Positions 24,301 through 39,000 of a stretch of DNA of 64,000 nt are shown here, one piece after another. Within the stretch, counting starts at the first letter, position 1. Each line of letters begins with the position of its first letter. Under the pieces are notes generated by a model. It worked only from the letters and a program-made list of their open reading frames with translations. It was not told the DNA's origin and did not search any database. This DNA is from Hypoxylon rubiginosum (taxonomy: Eukaryota; Ascomycota; Sordariomycetes; Xylariales; Hypoxylaceae): positions 1,116,001-1,180,000 of the forward strand of contig CADCXA010000031.1 in the NCBI GenBank assembly GCA_902806565.1. Reading direction: 5' to 3'. Both the position numbers and the translations under genes were made by a program.

Positions 24301-26015
24301 GTAAAATATAATTATTATAATATTTATAAAAAAATAATTTATAAGTATTTATAGAGTTTTTAATAAATACTAAATATATATTAATATTATTTTAATTAAA
24401 AACATATTAACTAGTAACTATTTTAAGATAATCTTTTAAATTAAATATAAGAGAATTTTTAAAATTATATTAAAATTTATAAAATATTATTTTAATATTA
24501 ATAAAACTAACTAGTATATAATATTTAAAAATATAAATATAATAAAATCGTTTTATTATATTAGTTATTATATTAATAATAAATATAAACTAGTATTTAT
24601 AATTATTTAAATTAATACTAAATATAATGTTTATTATATTTAATAAATTAATATATATTAACAATATAATATTTAATATAATTAAAGAAATTATTTATTA
24701 AATATATAATAAAATAATATTATTAAAATATAAAATAAATACTTTTAATTTTAATAAAATATTTTATAAATATTAAATAAGTACTTGTAAAATATTAATT
24801 TATAGTATAATAAAAAGAATGATTTATTAATAATAATTAAATAATAAATAAAAAGCTAAAAAATAAATAATTAGATTTTTACCGTTTTTTAATATTTTAA
24901 AAACGTTTATTTTATATTAAACATTAAGTTTTATTTATAATATATTTAAATTTAAATATAAAAAAAATTAAAATTATAAATAAGTTATTATAAATATTTA
25001 ATAAATACTTAAAAAATATATATTAAATATTTATTAATATTTTTTAGTTTTATAGTAAAAAATATAATAAGTAATATTTATAATAAAGTTCTTATTTATT
25101 AAAAACAGGAGTTTAAGCTTAAAAAAAAAATTTATAATTAAATTAAACTAAATATAATCTTAAATGAAAATAAAAAGTAAAAAATATTTAATTATTTTTT
25201 ATTATAAAATACTTATTAATTATTTATAAAATATTTTATAAGTATTTAATAAATATTTAATTATAATATATTAAATATTTTATTTTATGAACTTTTATTT
25301 TATAAATAAATATAAAAATAATTAACTATATATATTAAATTTAGAATTTTATTATAATTTTTTTTATTATTTAATTATTATAATAATTTAATTATAAATA
25401 TATTAGTAAAAATAAATAAAAATGCTTTATATAAAAACTAATTTTATATTTTATAAATATTTATTAAATATTTATTAAATATTTAAAAAATATTAATTAA
25501 ATTAGATTATTATAATAATAAATATTATTAAATATATTAAAATTACCTTATTATTTAAATATTATCTATTTATTTATAATAAAAAGAATATTATATAAAT
25601 ATTTTTAAATATTTATTAAATATTTTATAATTAATATATAAAATATTTAAAATTTATTTTTTTTATTTTAATTATTTATATATTATTTTAAAACTATTAT
25701 ATAATTACATTATTATTATTAGCTTTTTTTAATATTATAAAATATTTAATAGTTTTTTATAAAACATTTAATAAAAACTTTTTAAATTTTTTTTTAATAG
25801 TAAAATAAGTTTTTTTTAACTTAGTAAATAACGTTTTTTTTTTTATATATTTTATTTTTATTAAATATATATTAAGTTTTTATTAATTTTTTTTATTTAA
25901 TTTATTATTTTTATAAGTTTTATAATTTTTTTATTTATTTAAATGTTTTTATTTTTATTATAAACGTTTTTATTTTTATTATTATTATAAACGTTTTTAT
26001 TTTTTTTATTATTAT
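21395..26015. other. RIP-type AT-rich sequence, no coding capacity
   Basis: Almost only A and T on both strands; no frame of useful length and no recognisable family. A minisatellite with TTATTATAAACG-type units starts near 25937 and runs into the nested retrotransposon. Confidence 0.7.
25937..26015 (+). repeat. left part of a minisatellite split by the LTR retrotransposon
   Basis: Degenerate units of the type TTTTTATTATTATAAACG. The array resumes at 31820 on the other side of the retrotransposon, and joining the two across one copy of ATTAT restores a continuous repeat. Confidence 0.6.
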
Positions 26016-26194
26016 TAAATAACGTATGTATTTAATTAAAGGGTTAATTATGTATATTAAATGTGTGTTTTTTAATTATATATATTTTTATAATTTTTTA
26101 AAATAGTTTTATAATAAGGTTATTATAACTCCGGTTATTAACTTATACGTAGAATTTAAATAAGTTTTTTAAAATAACCTTTTATTATTTAACA
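26016..26194 (-). repeat. 3' LTR of nested retrotransposon
   Basis: 179 bases, the same length as the partner at 31641-31819, preceded on the minus strand by a polypurine tract. Confidence 0.85.
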
Positions 26195-28260
26195 TACCCC
26201 TTTAAGCTTATTTATTTTTAATAAAGAAGCTTAAATAATTAAAACTTATTTTTTAATGTTTCTTAATTATTAATCATATACGTATTATTTTCTCCGTTAA
26301 ATAAAAAGTTTTTTATTTTATTAAAGTTTTTTTTTATAAGCTCATAAATTTATTTAAATTTAATTTTTTTTTATATATTCACTAGGTTTAATTATCAAGT
26401 AAATACGGCGAATTTTTTTATAGTAAATGTTTTAATAAAACTATTTATTATTATATCCTTCGTAAAAATATAAATAACTTTAATTTAATTTATAAATGTT
26501 TTTTATTATAATTAATGGTTATAAATATCTACGTGCCATAGCTTGGTTTAAAATAACGTAATATTTACATATATTAGTTTAATTATTTATTTATTATTAT
26601 AGTGTATTATAATTTTTAAGTTATTTAAATTTATATTAAGCTTTATAATTAAATATAATATAAACATAACTTTTTTTATAACTTACGTAAAAAACAATAA
26701 CTCTGTTTTTATTATAAAAATAATTACTATATTTTACTTATTTACACGTTATTTAATCACTTTTTTAAACAGTTTTATTATATATACTTATAAATTTTTT
26801 TAATTAAAAGTGTTATCGGTAAATAAAATATCATTAACTACTTTAAATATATTAATATATTTATATTATAAAAATAAATATTAAATAGCAAAAAAATATT
26901 AAATTAGTTAATTGGTTTTAAAATAATGTTTGTTACTAGGATTTATATTAAATTTAGTTAATTAGAAAATTATAAAAATAATATCAAAACGTGTAATTAC
27001 TACTACGTATAATATCGATTTAATTTTTTATTAATATCGTTAAATAAACTATAAAGAAGTTAATTTTAACGAAGGTAACAGTTTTTTATTTCTTATAAAA
27101 ATTAAAAAAATAATTTTTAGTTTTTTATTTATTAATAATTTATTTAATTTATTTATATATAAAAATTAAAAAAACTAGATTAGTTTTTTATTTTAATTTT
27201 TAATTATTTTAATTCCGAGAAACTATTATAAGTTATTTTTATTTATAAATTAATATTTTTTTTATAGTTATAATATTATTACGTTTATTGTTTATTACTT
27301 GTAGTTTTAATATATAAAAATAATATTATTAATATAAAAAAAAATTAATACTTTATTTTTAAAAAAGCAGTAAAACTTATAAAAAACAATTAAAAAGCTT
27401 AATTTTATAAGTATTTTAGTTAGTTTTTTTTATTAAAATAAAAGAGATTTTTTTAATTTATATAACGTTTTTAATAAATGTAAAATAATTTAACGTTTTT
27501 AATATTTTAAAGACATTTTTATATAAATTTCCTTATTTAAATTTACGTTTATAAATATATTAATTATATTATACTGGATTAGTTTAAAATTAAATTTTAT
27601 TATAATTATAATAAGGGTTTAAAATAATCTTCCAATTAATATTAAGATGTAAATATTTAAATGTTTGTTTTTAATTTATTGGTTTTCTTAGATTATTAGT
27701 TTTATTTTATACTTTATAAATCATTTATATTTATTGAATTTATATATATATATTTATATATAGTTTAGAATTTATTTATTATTAATGGTTTATTATTTAT
27801 ATTTAACCTAAAAGTTTATTTTTTTATAATTATTTAAATGTAATTTCTTAGTTTTTTTAAATCCTTATTTTAAAGTATAATTTTATAACTTTTTATAAGT
27901 TTTTAAAAAAGGTGGTAAATCCCTTTTATAAATTCTTTATTTTTTTTATAAAAGTTTTTATAGTTTTTTAAATTTATATAATCCTAGACATGGTATTAAA
28001 TTTAGATTTATTTAACTTATAAAATAACATTATAAATAATATATTATTTATATTATTTATGTTTTATTTATTAGTTTTTTATATATTAATTTTATTATTA
28101 AAATTAAATGTTTTATATTAAACGTGGCCTTTTAACTTATTATATAATCCGTGGCTTCGGAATAAAAAATAAGTAAATTTTTTTTAATTTACTTTAGGAG
28201 CGCGTTAAAAGTTATAACTTGATTTATTAAAACAACGTTTCTTATATTTTTATTTTAAAA

Positions 28261-28452
28261 GATGTAATTTATAACGCTTAATTTTATTTTCTTTATTTTA
28301 TTATAAAAGGCGTAATTTATAGCGTTTAATTTTAGTTTTTTAATTATATCTAAGGAGGCGTAATTTATAGCGCTTAATTTTTCTTTTATATTGGTATTTA
28401 AAAAGGCGTAATTTACAACGCTTAACCCTTTTTTTATTATTGCAATAAATAA
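28261..28452 (-). repeat. four-copy 48-bp tandem repeat inside the retrotransposon
   Basis: GGCGTAATTTATAGCGCTTAAT-like cores start at 28261, 28309, 28357 and 28405, exactly 48 bases apart. Forty-eight is a multiple of three, so in the ancestral minus-strand pol frame this would be a 16-residue repeat. The spacers between cores vary more than the cores. Confidence 0.75.
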
Positions 28453-31400
28453 TAAAACAACCGGTAAAAAAGTAACATCAAAAATAAAATATAATATAAA
28501 TATAGTTTTAATATAAAAATAATTAAACCTTTTAGTTTTTTTGTTGTTATATTCTTTATTATCGTTATTTATTTTACGGTCTTACTCGCCTTTATTTTCT
28601 ACTGGTATTTCTACTTTTATTTTATCTTTTTTAAAAGCTAATAACTTTAAATTAGTTTTTTTTTTTATGTTTTATAAAATAGCAACCTAATTAACTAAAT
28701 CTTAAATATTTTTCTTTATTATATATAATAAGTTATTCTTTAAAAATAAAATATCTCCGTTAAATATAATATTTTTATTAAATATAACGTTTTATGTTTT
28801 AATAACTTGTTTTAACGTAAAAATTTAAATATTATAAATATTTATAAAGTTATAACCTATTAAATAACTTATTTATACTTTTAAATTAAAATATTAACAT
28901 CGGTTTTATTTTTACTTTATTTTTATAATAAATATAAACATTTTATATTTATATATTTTTAAATAAGCTTAATATGATTTTTTATTAATAATTACACTGT
29001 TTTTAAAAATTAAATAAATATAAAAACGCTTATATAAAAATTACCAATTAAAGTTATATTTAAAAATGCGATTATAAAAGTAGATAGTAACTTTAAAAAC
29101 CTTTATTTATAAAAAACTCGGAAGTTTTAATTTTATTTTTATCGTTTAAACTTTTTATTTAATTACACTTTTTAAGTGTTTAATGTTTTTATTTTAATTT
29201 TACGTATTTAATGTTAAAAACTTAAGTTTAATATAATATGTTTATTAAATATAATCTTATATAATATGCTTTCTTATTATTAACTTATTATTACATTTAA
29301 TAACTTTAATATTAAATTGGTGTTATTTTTAAATAATTTTAAATATTTAATTTAAAATTTTAATAATTAAGTTTAAAATACGATTTTTAAAATAAAAATC
29401 CTAAGCCTATTTTATATATCTATTAATAATTAACATTATATATTAATATCCTTAAAAGTTTATTTCTAAGTTATAAAAATTAATAACTAAATGTTTATTT
29501 AACTTACTTAGTTATTTATAACACTTATAATAATTAAACTTCTTAGTTTTTTTATAACTATATATATTATATTTTATTATAATAATTTAATTAATCTTTT
29601 TAATTAAGTTAAACTTTTTAATTTTCACCTTTTAAAAATAACTAGTTACATGATTAAAAGCTTCTAGTTTTAAGTAACCGAATTATAAATACTATAGTTT
29701 ATTAATTATTATATTTAAAGGTTATTTTATTTAACTGTTAAACTTAACACTTCTTATATAAAATAAATAATTAATGAAGTTCTTAAAAAAATCCTTTAAA
29801 ATATATTAATTTTATCTATTAATAATAATATATAAGATAGAATTATTTTTTTTTTATAAATAATTATTTATATTTTTATAATTTTATTAATATTTTATTT
29901 TTTTTAAAAGTTTTAATAATATTATATTATATATAAATTTTTTATAATATATTATATCTTGTAATTATAAAAGTTTTACTTTTTTTAAACTTTTTAAATA
30001 TATATTTATTTTTTTATATTTTTATATAAATATAACTAAATCTCCTGTAAAAATCACGTTTTTAATATATATTATTTAATATAATAAAAATCGGTTAAGT
30101 TAATTAAAAATATAAATAATAGTTTTTAAGTTTAAAATTATTAAGTTTTTTAAAAGATAAATATTAACTTTAAATACAGTTTATAAAATTAAAAATGTTC
30201 CTTTTATTCTTTTAATTACTTAAACTAATTAATTTTTATTTTATGTAAATAACCTTTTTTTTATTTTCTTAACTAGCTTAGTAAATATATTATTTTTAAT
30301 TATCTTATATTTAATTATTCTCTTTACAATAAAATTTAAAATTTAGTTTTTTAAAACTTTATTTTTAATAATATACTAATAATTAAGAATCTCGTGGTAG
30401 TTATAGCAGGCTAGGTATAAAATGTTAGTTTTTTATAGGTAATTGGCAAATATATCAGTTTGTTTTCTTTTAATTAACTTAGCTTGTTTATTTAAACTAT
30501 TTCGGTTTTATAATTTACCGCGGCTTCTACCACCTTTACCTTGTTTTAATTAATTAAAAAATCTAAAAGTGGTGTTTTTTTCTTTTCCTGGTTTGGTATT
30601 TAAATCTTTATTATAATTAGATTTTATGTTACCGAATTAAGTAACAAATACTTTTTTTATAAAACAAGGTTATATAAAAATTAATTATAAAAATATATAT
30701 TTGTATAAAACAGCTATTATATTTAAATAGTTAAACGTATCGTTTTTAATTTTATTAATATTTAATAGTTTATAATTAGTTACTTAATTATTTAAAATAC
30801 TGTTAAATGTAACTTTAAGATTTTTTATTAGTAGTTAATTATCAGTAATATTTATAAAGTTTTTTATTTTTATATTTATAATAACTAATTTTTATTTAGT
30901 TATTTATGCTTTAAAATTCTTAAGTATTTTTATTAATTGTTATATTATTTTTTTATATTGTTTTTAAATTTATAGTTTTAATTAATTATTATATATTTTA
31001 CTAGTAATAAACAGTTTTTTATACTACTTATATAAAATATTTATTAAACTAAAATATATATTTTAATAATTTAAAAATATAAAGTTAATAATTTAGTTCC
31101 TTAGTTTTTTAATTACTTATTAATAAATTTAATAAATCTTATAATTATAACTATAAAAAATTTAATTTTTTTTATAGATAGTTTTATTTTCCTTTGTTAT
31201 TTTTATTAAACTTATAAATTTTTTATTTATTTTAACTTGTTTTTTTTAACTTTTATTTATTATAATTTAAAAATTATTATTTAATAAATTTCACGTTATT
31301 TATTAAGTTTTTTTTAAATAATTATTAATATTTAACTAAAATAGCTTCTTTAACTATTTTAACGTTTCTATAAGATTAATATATTTTTAAAGTTTTAAGT

Positions 31401-31640
31401 TAATAACTTTTATTTAAAACTCTTTATCTTATTATTCCTAATTAATTAAGTTATTATAAAAAACCTTCTTTTTTATTACTTTTAACATACCGTTTTTTTT
31501 ATTATTAATCGGATTTAGGTTATAAAAAGTTTTATTAATATAACCGTTTTATAATTTTATAGTTTTTAATTAATTAAAAATCATATATCATTATTCATAT
31601 ATAACTTTTTAATTCTTAAGTAAATAAGACTTTTAATTAG

Positions 31641-31819
31641 TAAATAACGTATATATTTAATTAAAAAGTTAATTATATATATTAAGTGTATATCTTTTAA
31701 TTATATATGTTTTTACAATTCTTTAAAATAACTTTATAATAAAATTATTACGGCTTTGGTTGTTAGTTTATACGTAAAACTTAAATAAGTTCTTTAAAAT
31801 AACCTCTTATTATTTAATA
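31641..31819 (-). repeat. 5' LTR of nested retrotransposon
   Basis: 179 bases, direct repeat of 26016-26194; followed on the plus strand by the target duplication ATTAT. Confidence 0.85.
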
Positions 31820-32130
31820 ATTATAAACGTTTTTATTTTTTTTATTATAAATATTTATTTTTTTTTTATTATAAATGTTTGTTTTTTTTTTATTATAAAC
31901 GTTTATATTTTTTTTATTATAAATATTTTTAATTTTTTTATTATAAGCGAGTTTATTTTTTTTATTATAAATGTTTTTATTTTTATTATTATTATTATAA
32001 ATATTTTTATTTTTACTGTTTTTATTATAATAAATACTTTTATTTTTATTATAATAAACGTTTTTATTTTTATTATTATTATAAGCGCTTTTATTTTTAT
32101 TATTAGAACTTTTATTTTTATTATAATAAA
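31820..32130 (+). repeat. right part of split minisatellite
   Basis: Many degenerate units of TTTTTATTATAAACG or TTATTATAAATG type, with variable T-run length. It continues the array seen at 25937-26015. Confidence 0.65.
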
Positions 32131-32740
32131 GGATTATTTTTAAATAAAAACTTTTAATTTATTTTATTTTAAAACTTAAAATAAGATATTATCTTTTAAA
32201 AAAATTATAATTATATTATTTTATAATATTTAGTTTTTATTTTTATAGTTTATTAATATTTTATAACCTTAATATTTATAATAAAATTAAAAATTTAAAT
32301 AAAATTATTAAATAATAAAATAGTTTTATTATTAGTTTATTAATAACTTTATTAAATATTTATTAAAATATTTATTAAAAGCTTTTTTAAAAAAGTTAAT
32401 TAATATTTAAATATAAATTTACTTTTTATATTTTTATTATTAATAATATAAATATAATTTAAATTATTATTATTTATATTAATTTTATTAAAATAAATAT
32501 ATTTTTTTTATTTTATTTTTAAAAACTATATTTAAAAATAATAATCCGGTTTATATATTTTTAAATAAATTAAATATTAATTAATTATTTATTAAATATT
32601 TATTAAATAATTATTTATAACTTTTTCCGGTTTTAATATAATTTTTATAGGTTTTTTATTTTTATTTTATTAAAAACTTTATAGATTTTAAATTAAGTTA
32701 TAATAAATTAACTTAATTTATATTTAAAAAATTTTTAATA

Positions 32741-33024
32741 TATTATAATAAAGTTTTACTTTTATACTAATAATCCTCGGCTTAAATAATAATTATGTTA
32801 TTATTTACTTTAAATTATATTTAATTTAAAAAATAACTTAAAAAACGTCCCGATTAACATATTTAAAATATCTTATAAAAAAGTATATATTTTTACGATA
32901 TATAGTTATTTAGTTATATAAAAAACTTTATAAGCTTTTTAAGAGAAAAAAATAAAAAAAATCTAGTTATAAGGTAATTATATAACTTTTTATAAAATAT
33001 TAATCGCTGTATTTTATTATAACT
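32741..33024 (+). repeat. LTR-like dispersed repeat, copy 1 (~285 bp)
   Basis: Starts TATTATAATAAAG and ends near TTTTATTATAAC. It aligns along its length with 44649-44933 and with the reverse complement of 62302-62586, with most differences C/T or G/A. Copy 1 retains more G and C (CCTCGG, ACGTCCCG) than copy 2. It is probably an LTR of a gypsy-like family; its 3' edge is not clear. Confidence 0.65.
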
Positions 33025-36000
33025 TTTTTTTAAATTTAAATAAGGTTTTATTTTAATTTAAATTTATAAAAAAAAACCTTTTATTTATTTTTTTTTATAT
33101 TAAGCCGATTAGTTTATTTTAAAACCTTTTTTATAAGTTATATTATAAGTTTATTTTTATTATTTAACTTTATAAAATCGCCGGTTTTTTTTTATTTCTT
33201 AGTTAATATAAAACGTATTTTTTTTATAAATGGTTTTTTAACTTTAAGTAATTTATTAATTATATTAATTAAAATAGTATATTAATTTTAGTTTATTTAA
33301 TTATAAAGATTAATAAGTTATAATTTATTTACTACGGTTTTTTATATATTAATTACTTATTTATTAACTAATATAAATAATTTTTATTTATATTTAACTT
33401 TTTAAACTAAACTTATTTAAAAAACTAAATTATAATTAAAATTTAATAAATGTTTATACCGTTTTTTAAAGTTGATTTTATTTTTAAAAAAATATTAAGT
33501 TTTAGTTTTTTATATAGTTTTATTAAAAGTAATTATAATAATAATATTTTTTTTTAGGTTGCTTTTAGTTTTATTTTTTTCTTTTTTTATAAGCTTAAAG
33601 TTTAAAAAGCTATTTAAAGAATTAAATAAGCCGTTATTTAAAAAGTTATTTTTAATATTTTTAACCGTATTAATTACTGTAAATTATAATTTTATTAAAT
33701 TTATTTTAAATATAAAATTATATATTAGTTTAATTAATATTATAAGTTGTTTAATAAATAAAAATTTTTTAATAGTTATTTTAATTTTAATATATTTAAA
33801 CATTATTTTTATAAAAATATTTAAAATTAAGGTTTAATTAAAATCCTTGTTTTTTAATAATTAAAATAAAATAACTGGTTTTTTAAATAATAAATAAAAA
33901 ATACATATTGTTTAATAACTATATATCTAGCTGTTATTTTAAAAGATAATTTAAATTTAACGTAAATCTTTAAGGTTTTTAATTATTATTTCTTATTTAT
34001 TATTATTATATATTTTATTTAAATTTATAAATAATATTTATATTTTAATAAGAAAAAAGCCTATTTTATTTATAAAAATATTAAAAATATATATTTGTTT
34101 TTTTATTATATTAATTAATATTACGTAAAAATAAAAAGCCGTGTAATTATTAAGGTTTTTACTTAATATTATAAAATTATAATAAGTTATTAAAAGAATA
34201 AATTACAGGTTATATTATTTAATTAAAATAAATATAATGTTATTAAAATTATTTATTTTATAGTTTTTTAAAGCTTATAATATTTCGATTTTATAAATTA
34301 GTTTAATAAGTGACACGTTTTTTATAATAAGTAATTAAAATCTTTTAATTTTTAATAATTTATTATATTTTTTATTTTTATATAAAATTAAAAAGCTTAC
34401 GATTATAAATATAAGTTTTTTATATTAAAGTTTAAAATCTATTTTTAATAAAAATAAAATGTTTTATAATATAATTATAATATATAAATTTAACTTTAGT
34501 TAAATAAAAAGAAAAAACGTTATTATTATAAATTTTAAAAACTTTAATTAATACTTTTATTAATTAATAATATTATTAATATAATAAATATCTTTTAAAA
34601 AATTTATAATATTAATAAATATTACTTTTATTTTTTTATATATTATTATTATAGTTATAAAATATTATAATTCTAAGTTTTTTAAAAAAAAAGAATAAAA
34701 AATATAAAATAAACTATATTAATTAAAACAAAAAAAAAATACTAAATATCTTTTATATTTATATAGTTTTATATAAGTATTTTATTAGATAATTTATTAT
34801 ATAAATAAGCCCTTATTAATTTTAATTATAAATTAATAAAATATTAATATAATATATAAATTAGTTTTTAATTAGCGGTACCCACTTTTTTTAAGGTGAT
34901 AAAAAACTAAGAATTTTATAATAGTTTTTATTTTTTACATTTTCTTTTTTTTTAAATTTTTCAGTTTTTTTAAAATATTTTAAATTATTTTTTAAAACAA
35001 TAAAAAATATTTAAATTACAGTGATTATATCTGTTTTTATTTATTTGAAAAAATTTAAAACGCCTAATAATAATAATAATATTATAAGGTTTACTGTTAT
35101 ATAATATATTTAAAAACGTTATAAAAACCTTAATTTTAATATATTATTTTTATTATTATTTTTTAACTTTAATAATACTATTTTTATATTTAAATATATG
35201 TTTTAAAAAAAGTTTAATATAAATATTAAAGTTTATTTTTAAGTTTAAAATATTTTTATAAATATATTATTTATTTTTTATAATTATAATTTTAATTTAT
35301 TTTTTTAAAACTAGTTTAATATAAAACCTTTATTAAAATTATTTAAAAAATCGTATTTTATTATAAATAAAATATATTATAATTAACTTTTTTAAAACCT
35401 TAATATTTAAATTAACACTTAATAAATAAACTAAACTTTTAATATTATATTTATTTTTAATTAATTATTACTTTTAATATATAAATAACTATAAATAAAT
35501 AAATATTTTATTATTTTTAATTAAGTTATTTTAAATATAAAAGTTAATTTTAAATTTATATTATAACTTTTATTAACTAAAATAAGTTCCAGGTTAAAAA
35601 AACTATTATAATTTATATCTTTTTAAATTATTAATTCTTATAGTTTTTTAAGGCTTTATATAATAATAAAACTTTTAATTTTATTATTTTTATTATTTTT
35701 AATAAATAACTTAATGGATTTTTAGTTAAAATTTTTATTTTTAACTTTTAAGTTTTATATTAATAATAAATATTTATAAATTAATAAGGTTTAATAATTT
35801 TATAAAAAAGCCTAATTAATATAATTTACTAGATAATTCGTAACGTAAATTTCTATATATTTAATAGCTTTATTATTAACTAATATATTTTTTAAAAAAT
35901 ATTTAATAAGGGTTTTTAATAAATAACTAGCCTTTTATAAAATTACTATTTTTTTTTTAAACAACTACTTTTAAAATAATCGTTATTTTTATTTATTAAT

Positions 36001-39000
36001 ATTAAATATATAAATCCTTTAAATAATTATTTTAATAAGTTTATATAAAATAGTTATTATATTTTTAGTTTTTTTATTTAAATGTATAGTTTTTTAAATA
36101 AAATAGTTTATTAATATTATTAATATTATATAAAAATGTTTAATTCTATTAATTATATTAAAATATGGTTTTTTTTTAATTATAGGTTTATTTTTAGTGT
36201 TATAAAAAGGTTTTACGGTATTTATATTATTTTAATATCTAGTAAAAAATATAAATTTCGAGATTATTAATTTAAAAATCTTTAAATTTAAAAGTATTAA
36301 AATCCTTTTTTAATTAAGGATTTTATATTAAAGAATTTATTAATTTAATTTTAATAATTTAATATTAAGATTTTAAATTAGGTAAAATAAAAAATGAAAC
36401 TTTTATATTAAATATTATATTTTTTTATTTTATTAGTAAAATTAACTTAATTTTAAGGTAAATAAAAAATAAAGTAAAAATTAAATAAATAAATTAATTT
36501 TAAATAATAAAAATTTAAAATTTATAAAAAAAAAAATAAATAAAATATTTTAAGTAAAGTTTTTTAATTATATGTTAATTATATATTATATATTTATAAA
36601 TTCTTAGTTATAATATTAAATATAAACGTGGTTATTTTTCTTTATTTTTTTAAGCTAATAATTATTTTATTTTTATATTAATTAATATAATTTAAAGCTA
36701 GTAAACGTTTTAAGGTTTAGTATAATAATATATCCTTTTTTTATTTCTTTAAAAAAATAAACCTTAATTTATTATAATTAAAAAGCTTTATTTTTAAAAA
36801 CAATCTTATCTTTTAAAATAATCTTAATAATTTATTATTTCGTTTTATTATTAATTAAAATATATTTATTTTAATATAAATTATTTTAATAAATCCTTAT
36901 ATTATTATTTCTAATAACTAAGCTTATTACTTTTTAATTTATAAGGTAGTTAAATATTTTAATATTTTTTTTTTTATTATAAAAAATATTATTTTTATTT
37001 TAATTAAATTATTTATTATTTAGTTTTATAGTTTAAAAATTATTAAAAAAATTATTAAATTCCTAATATTTTTATTTGTTTTTTATAAAAAGTTTAAACT
37101 AGTTTCTTAAAAATATAATTCTTAAAATAATATTATTTAGTTTATAAATATTATATTTATTTTTTTTATAAATTTAATTAATTAAATAAGATCCTAGTTA
37201 ATTATAATAAAACTTATTCTTATTTAAGATATTAATATAATAAAAAATATTAAATAAAAATATAAGATTATTTTTTTATAATATTATATTTTTAATTTAT
37301 TTTATATATTTTTTATTTTTTTATTTAATTATTTTTTTTCTTTTTTTTTTAAAAGTAGTAATTAGTTTTTAAAAGTTTTTTTTTTTTTTTTATAAAAGTT
37401 TTATTTAAATTATTAAAAGTTTTTTATAATTTTTTATTTTATTTTATTTAAATACCTGTTATATAAAAATTATAATTTTAATAAATATTATAATTTTTTA
37501 TTTATATATAACTTTATATAAGGAAATTTTATTAAATTTAATTAATATTTAATTAATTTAAATAATTTTAAATAAATATAATACCTAGCTTTTATTATTC
37601 TTATTTAAAATTTAAAAAAGTTTTTTAATAATTTCTTTATAATTAACTTTTATTTAACTTTATATTTTAAAATAATAAAAAAAGCTTATTTTTTTTTTTA
37701 TTTTTATTTTTAAACAGGTATTTTTAAAAGCCTTTTTAAACTCCAGGTTTTTATTACATTTTATTAATAAAAAGGTTTTATAATTAAAAATAATTTTTTT
37801 TTAAATAAAATTAATTATAATTTTTACTTTAAATTAATTACTAACTTTTTTTCTTACTTTTATAATAACCTTTTTTTTTTAATCGTAAAATATATATTAT
37901 ATATTAATAATCTATATAATAAAAAAACTATTTAGTTTATTATATAAATTTAACTTATAAAACCTAATAATTTAAAACTTCTAGTAATTAAAATATATAA
38001 AAATAATTTAAATTATATTTAAATCTATTTTTTTTTAGTAATATATATTTTTTACTTTATTAATTATAAAGTTATATATTTTATAACTATATTTAATATA
38101 ACTTTTTTAGATAATTAATTTTTTTTATAAAAATAAATTAATAATTTATTACTAGTAAAACTTTTTTTTAGGTTTTTTCTATAAAATATTTTTAACTATT
38201 ATATATTAAAATACTTTATTTTAAAATCTTATTTTAATATTTTAATTTTTTATTGTTTTTTTATTTCTTAAACAAGAAAAATAAATAAAAATATTTAAAT
38301 ATTTTATAATCTTTTAAAATTTATTATTTTAATTTTTTAGTAATTATAATAAAAAATATTTAATATTAAAAAAAGCTAGAAAAATTAAGGTAATTTAAAT
38401 AAAATAAATTTAATTATTAATATATTTATTAATATTATTTTTTTATTAATTATCCTTTTTATTTAAAAAACCTTTTTTTTTATAAAATAAAAAGTTAATT
38501 ATTATATTAAATTTACCAAGTATATACTTAATCTTAAAATCAAACAATTTAATATAAATAATCTATTAAATTAATTTTGCTTTTAATAAATTTATAAATT
38601 TATTATTTAACTAAATAATTAATGTTTTTATATTTATTTATAATAAAAAATAAATACTATAAAAATGGATTTATAGTTAATAAAAAGATTTTATAATAGC
38701 TAAGGCTTTAAACTTTAAAACATTATAATTTTTTTTTATTTTATATTATATATTTAACTTATATTTTAAAAAATAAAAAATATTTTAATTATTAAACTGT
38801 TTTAATATATAACCTTAATTATTTTTTAAGGTATTTATTTATAAAATAATTAGTTTTTTATAAATATAATTAAAGTTAATAAAATATAAAATATTATTTA
38901 ATATATTTTTTAATATTTATATAACTTATTTTTAATTTTTTACCTATTTTTATAAAATATTCTTTTAAAGTAACTTTATTAAAAATATAATAATTAAAAC

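Larger units (their letters stand above)
26016..31819 (-). mobile_element. nested LTR retrotransposon, probably Ty1/copia, RIP-inactivated, 5,804 bp
   Basis: Direct repeats of exactly 179 bases form the ends: 26016-26194 and 31641-31819. They differ mainly by transitions. Both start TAAATAACG (TG changed to TA); the left ends TTTAACA and the right TTTAATA, consistent with TG..CA ends after RIP. ATTAT flanks both sides (26011-26015 and 31820-31824), a perfect 5-bp target duplication. A purine tract (AAAGGGG on the minus strand, 26195-26204) next to the left LTR marks it as the 3' LTR, so the element reads on the minus strand. In agreement, a gag-like segment with KGGRSRGK and a decayed CysxxCys-type knuckle reads on the minus strand near 30,380-30,560. 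The interior is less A/T-saturated than its surroundings but has no intact frame. Copia rather than gypsy is inferred from the small LTR and size. Confidence 0.82.

Noticed and set aside
33559..33837. 92-residue frame in the AT-rich block
   Set aside because: Composed almost only of Leu, Ile, Phe, Lys, Asn and Val as expected from A/T-saturated DNA. No motif, and flanked by sequence with no coding signal.
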